DNA of 7,265 nucleotides from assembly GCA_947176355.1 (NCBI GenBank), contig CAMWQY010000132.1:1-7265 (forward strand), in the 5' to 3' direction. A program made the translations under genes and the position numbers. Positions 7,183 through 7,265 of this stretch are shown here, piece after piece. Every line of letters starts with the position of its first letter. The stretch's first letter is position 1. The notes beneath the pieces are model-generated. The model was not told where the DNA came from. It searched no databases and worked only from the letters and a program-made list of their open reading frames with translations. Source of the DNA: an uncultured Porphyromonadaceae bacterium (GTDB lineage: Bacteria; Bacteroidota; Bacteroidia; Bacteroidales; Muribaculaceae).

Positions 7183-7195
7183 AACTTTAAACCAG

Positions 7196-7265
7196 TGGAG
7201 ATGGAGGGGGTTGAACCCTCGTCCAAACGCGGAATCAATAAGTTTTCTACATGCTTAGTCATCGA
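7196..7265 (-). ncRNA. ssrA: Transfer-messenger RNA (tmRNA), 3' part, cut by the window edge
   Basis: tmRNA rescues stalled ribosomes by acting first as an alanyl-tRNA and then as a short message that adds a degradation tag. Only the last 70 bases lie in the window. Read on the minus strand they contain CTAAGCATGTAGAAA, close to the conserved segment of E. coli tmRNA. Next come a T-arm with stem GAGGG/CCCTC (7216-7220 and 7204-7208) around the loop TTCAACC (7209-7215), and then the acceptor 3' strand CATCTCC (7197-7203) with discriminator A at 7196. The third base from the end of that strand is U, consistent with the G3-U70 alanine identity pair. The next genomic bases read CTGG, so the CCA end is not encoded and must be added by nucleotidyltransferase. 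The tag reading frame and 5' half lie outside the window. The gene runs towards umuC, 87 bases from its stop. Confidence 0.93.

Noticed and set aside
7047..7262. 71-codon minus-strand frame near the right edge
   Set aside because: Its first part is the translated tmRNA 3' end and T-arm, and the rest crosses the ssrA terminator into umuC antisense, so it is not a protein gene.
7196..7265. Considered an ordinary tRNA gene at the right edge
   Set aside because: The T-arm and acceptor strand fit a tRNA, but upstream there is no anticodon arm; CTAAGCATGTAG matches the tmRNA 3' region instead.
1..7265. Mobile element, phage, CRISPR or anti-phage defence island
   Set aside because: No transposase, integrase, spaced repeats, att-like repeats or nuclease/effector genes are present. 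RecQ-like helicases occur in some defence systems, but the RecJ and UmuC neighbours indicate DNA repair.

Overview
The window carries five same-strand protein genes and the 3' end of a tmRNA gene on the opposite strand. It looks like a chromosomal segment of a member of the Bacteroidota, most likely order Bacteroidales. Three things point there: a TAnnTTTG-type -7 promoter box ahead of recJ, no recognisable Shine-Dalgarno sequence ahead of any of the five genes, and the overall flavour of the proteins. The family-level placement (possibly Muribaculaceae-like) is a guess from general resemblance only.

Region 1 (1-1991) is a two-gene ABC exporter of the NatA/NatB (YhaQ/YhaP) type. The ATPase stop and permease start overlap in an ATGA, and the unit closes with a strong, perfectly symmetrical intrinsic terminator. 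The permease is unusually short because the extracytoplasmic domain normally found between its first two membrane helices is almost absent.

Region 2 (about 2045-7108) begins with a Bacteroidota-type promoter and runs recJ, then a RecQ-family helicase, then a UmuC-type Y-family polymerase. The gaps are 56 and 24 bases and no terminator is visible between the genes, so it is probably one operon. The products fit one task: RecJ (5'-3' single-strand exonuclease) and RecQ (3'-5' helicase) process stalled forks and gaps, and UmuC copies across lesions. No umuD lies in the window. The RecQ has its zinc-cysteine motif far downstream of the helicase core and has no visible HRDC domain. Just after the zinc motif its gene carries an in-phase A AAA AAG slippery heptamer.

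Region 3 (7109-7265) is the convergent end. A hairpin with a T-tract on the minus strand terminates ssrA. The last 70 bases of the tmRNA (T-arm, 3' acceptor strand, no encoded CCA) then run off the window edge.

Most of the window is ordinary housekeeping sequence. I see no CRISPR array, insertion sequence, phage gene or clear undescribed system. The items most worth a second look are the recJ-recQ-umuC cluster, the RecQ architecture with its slippery site, and the reduced permease.
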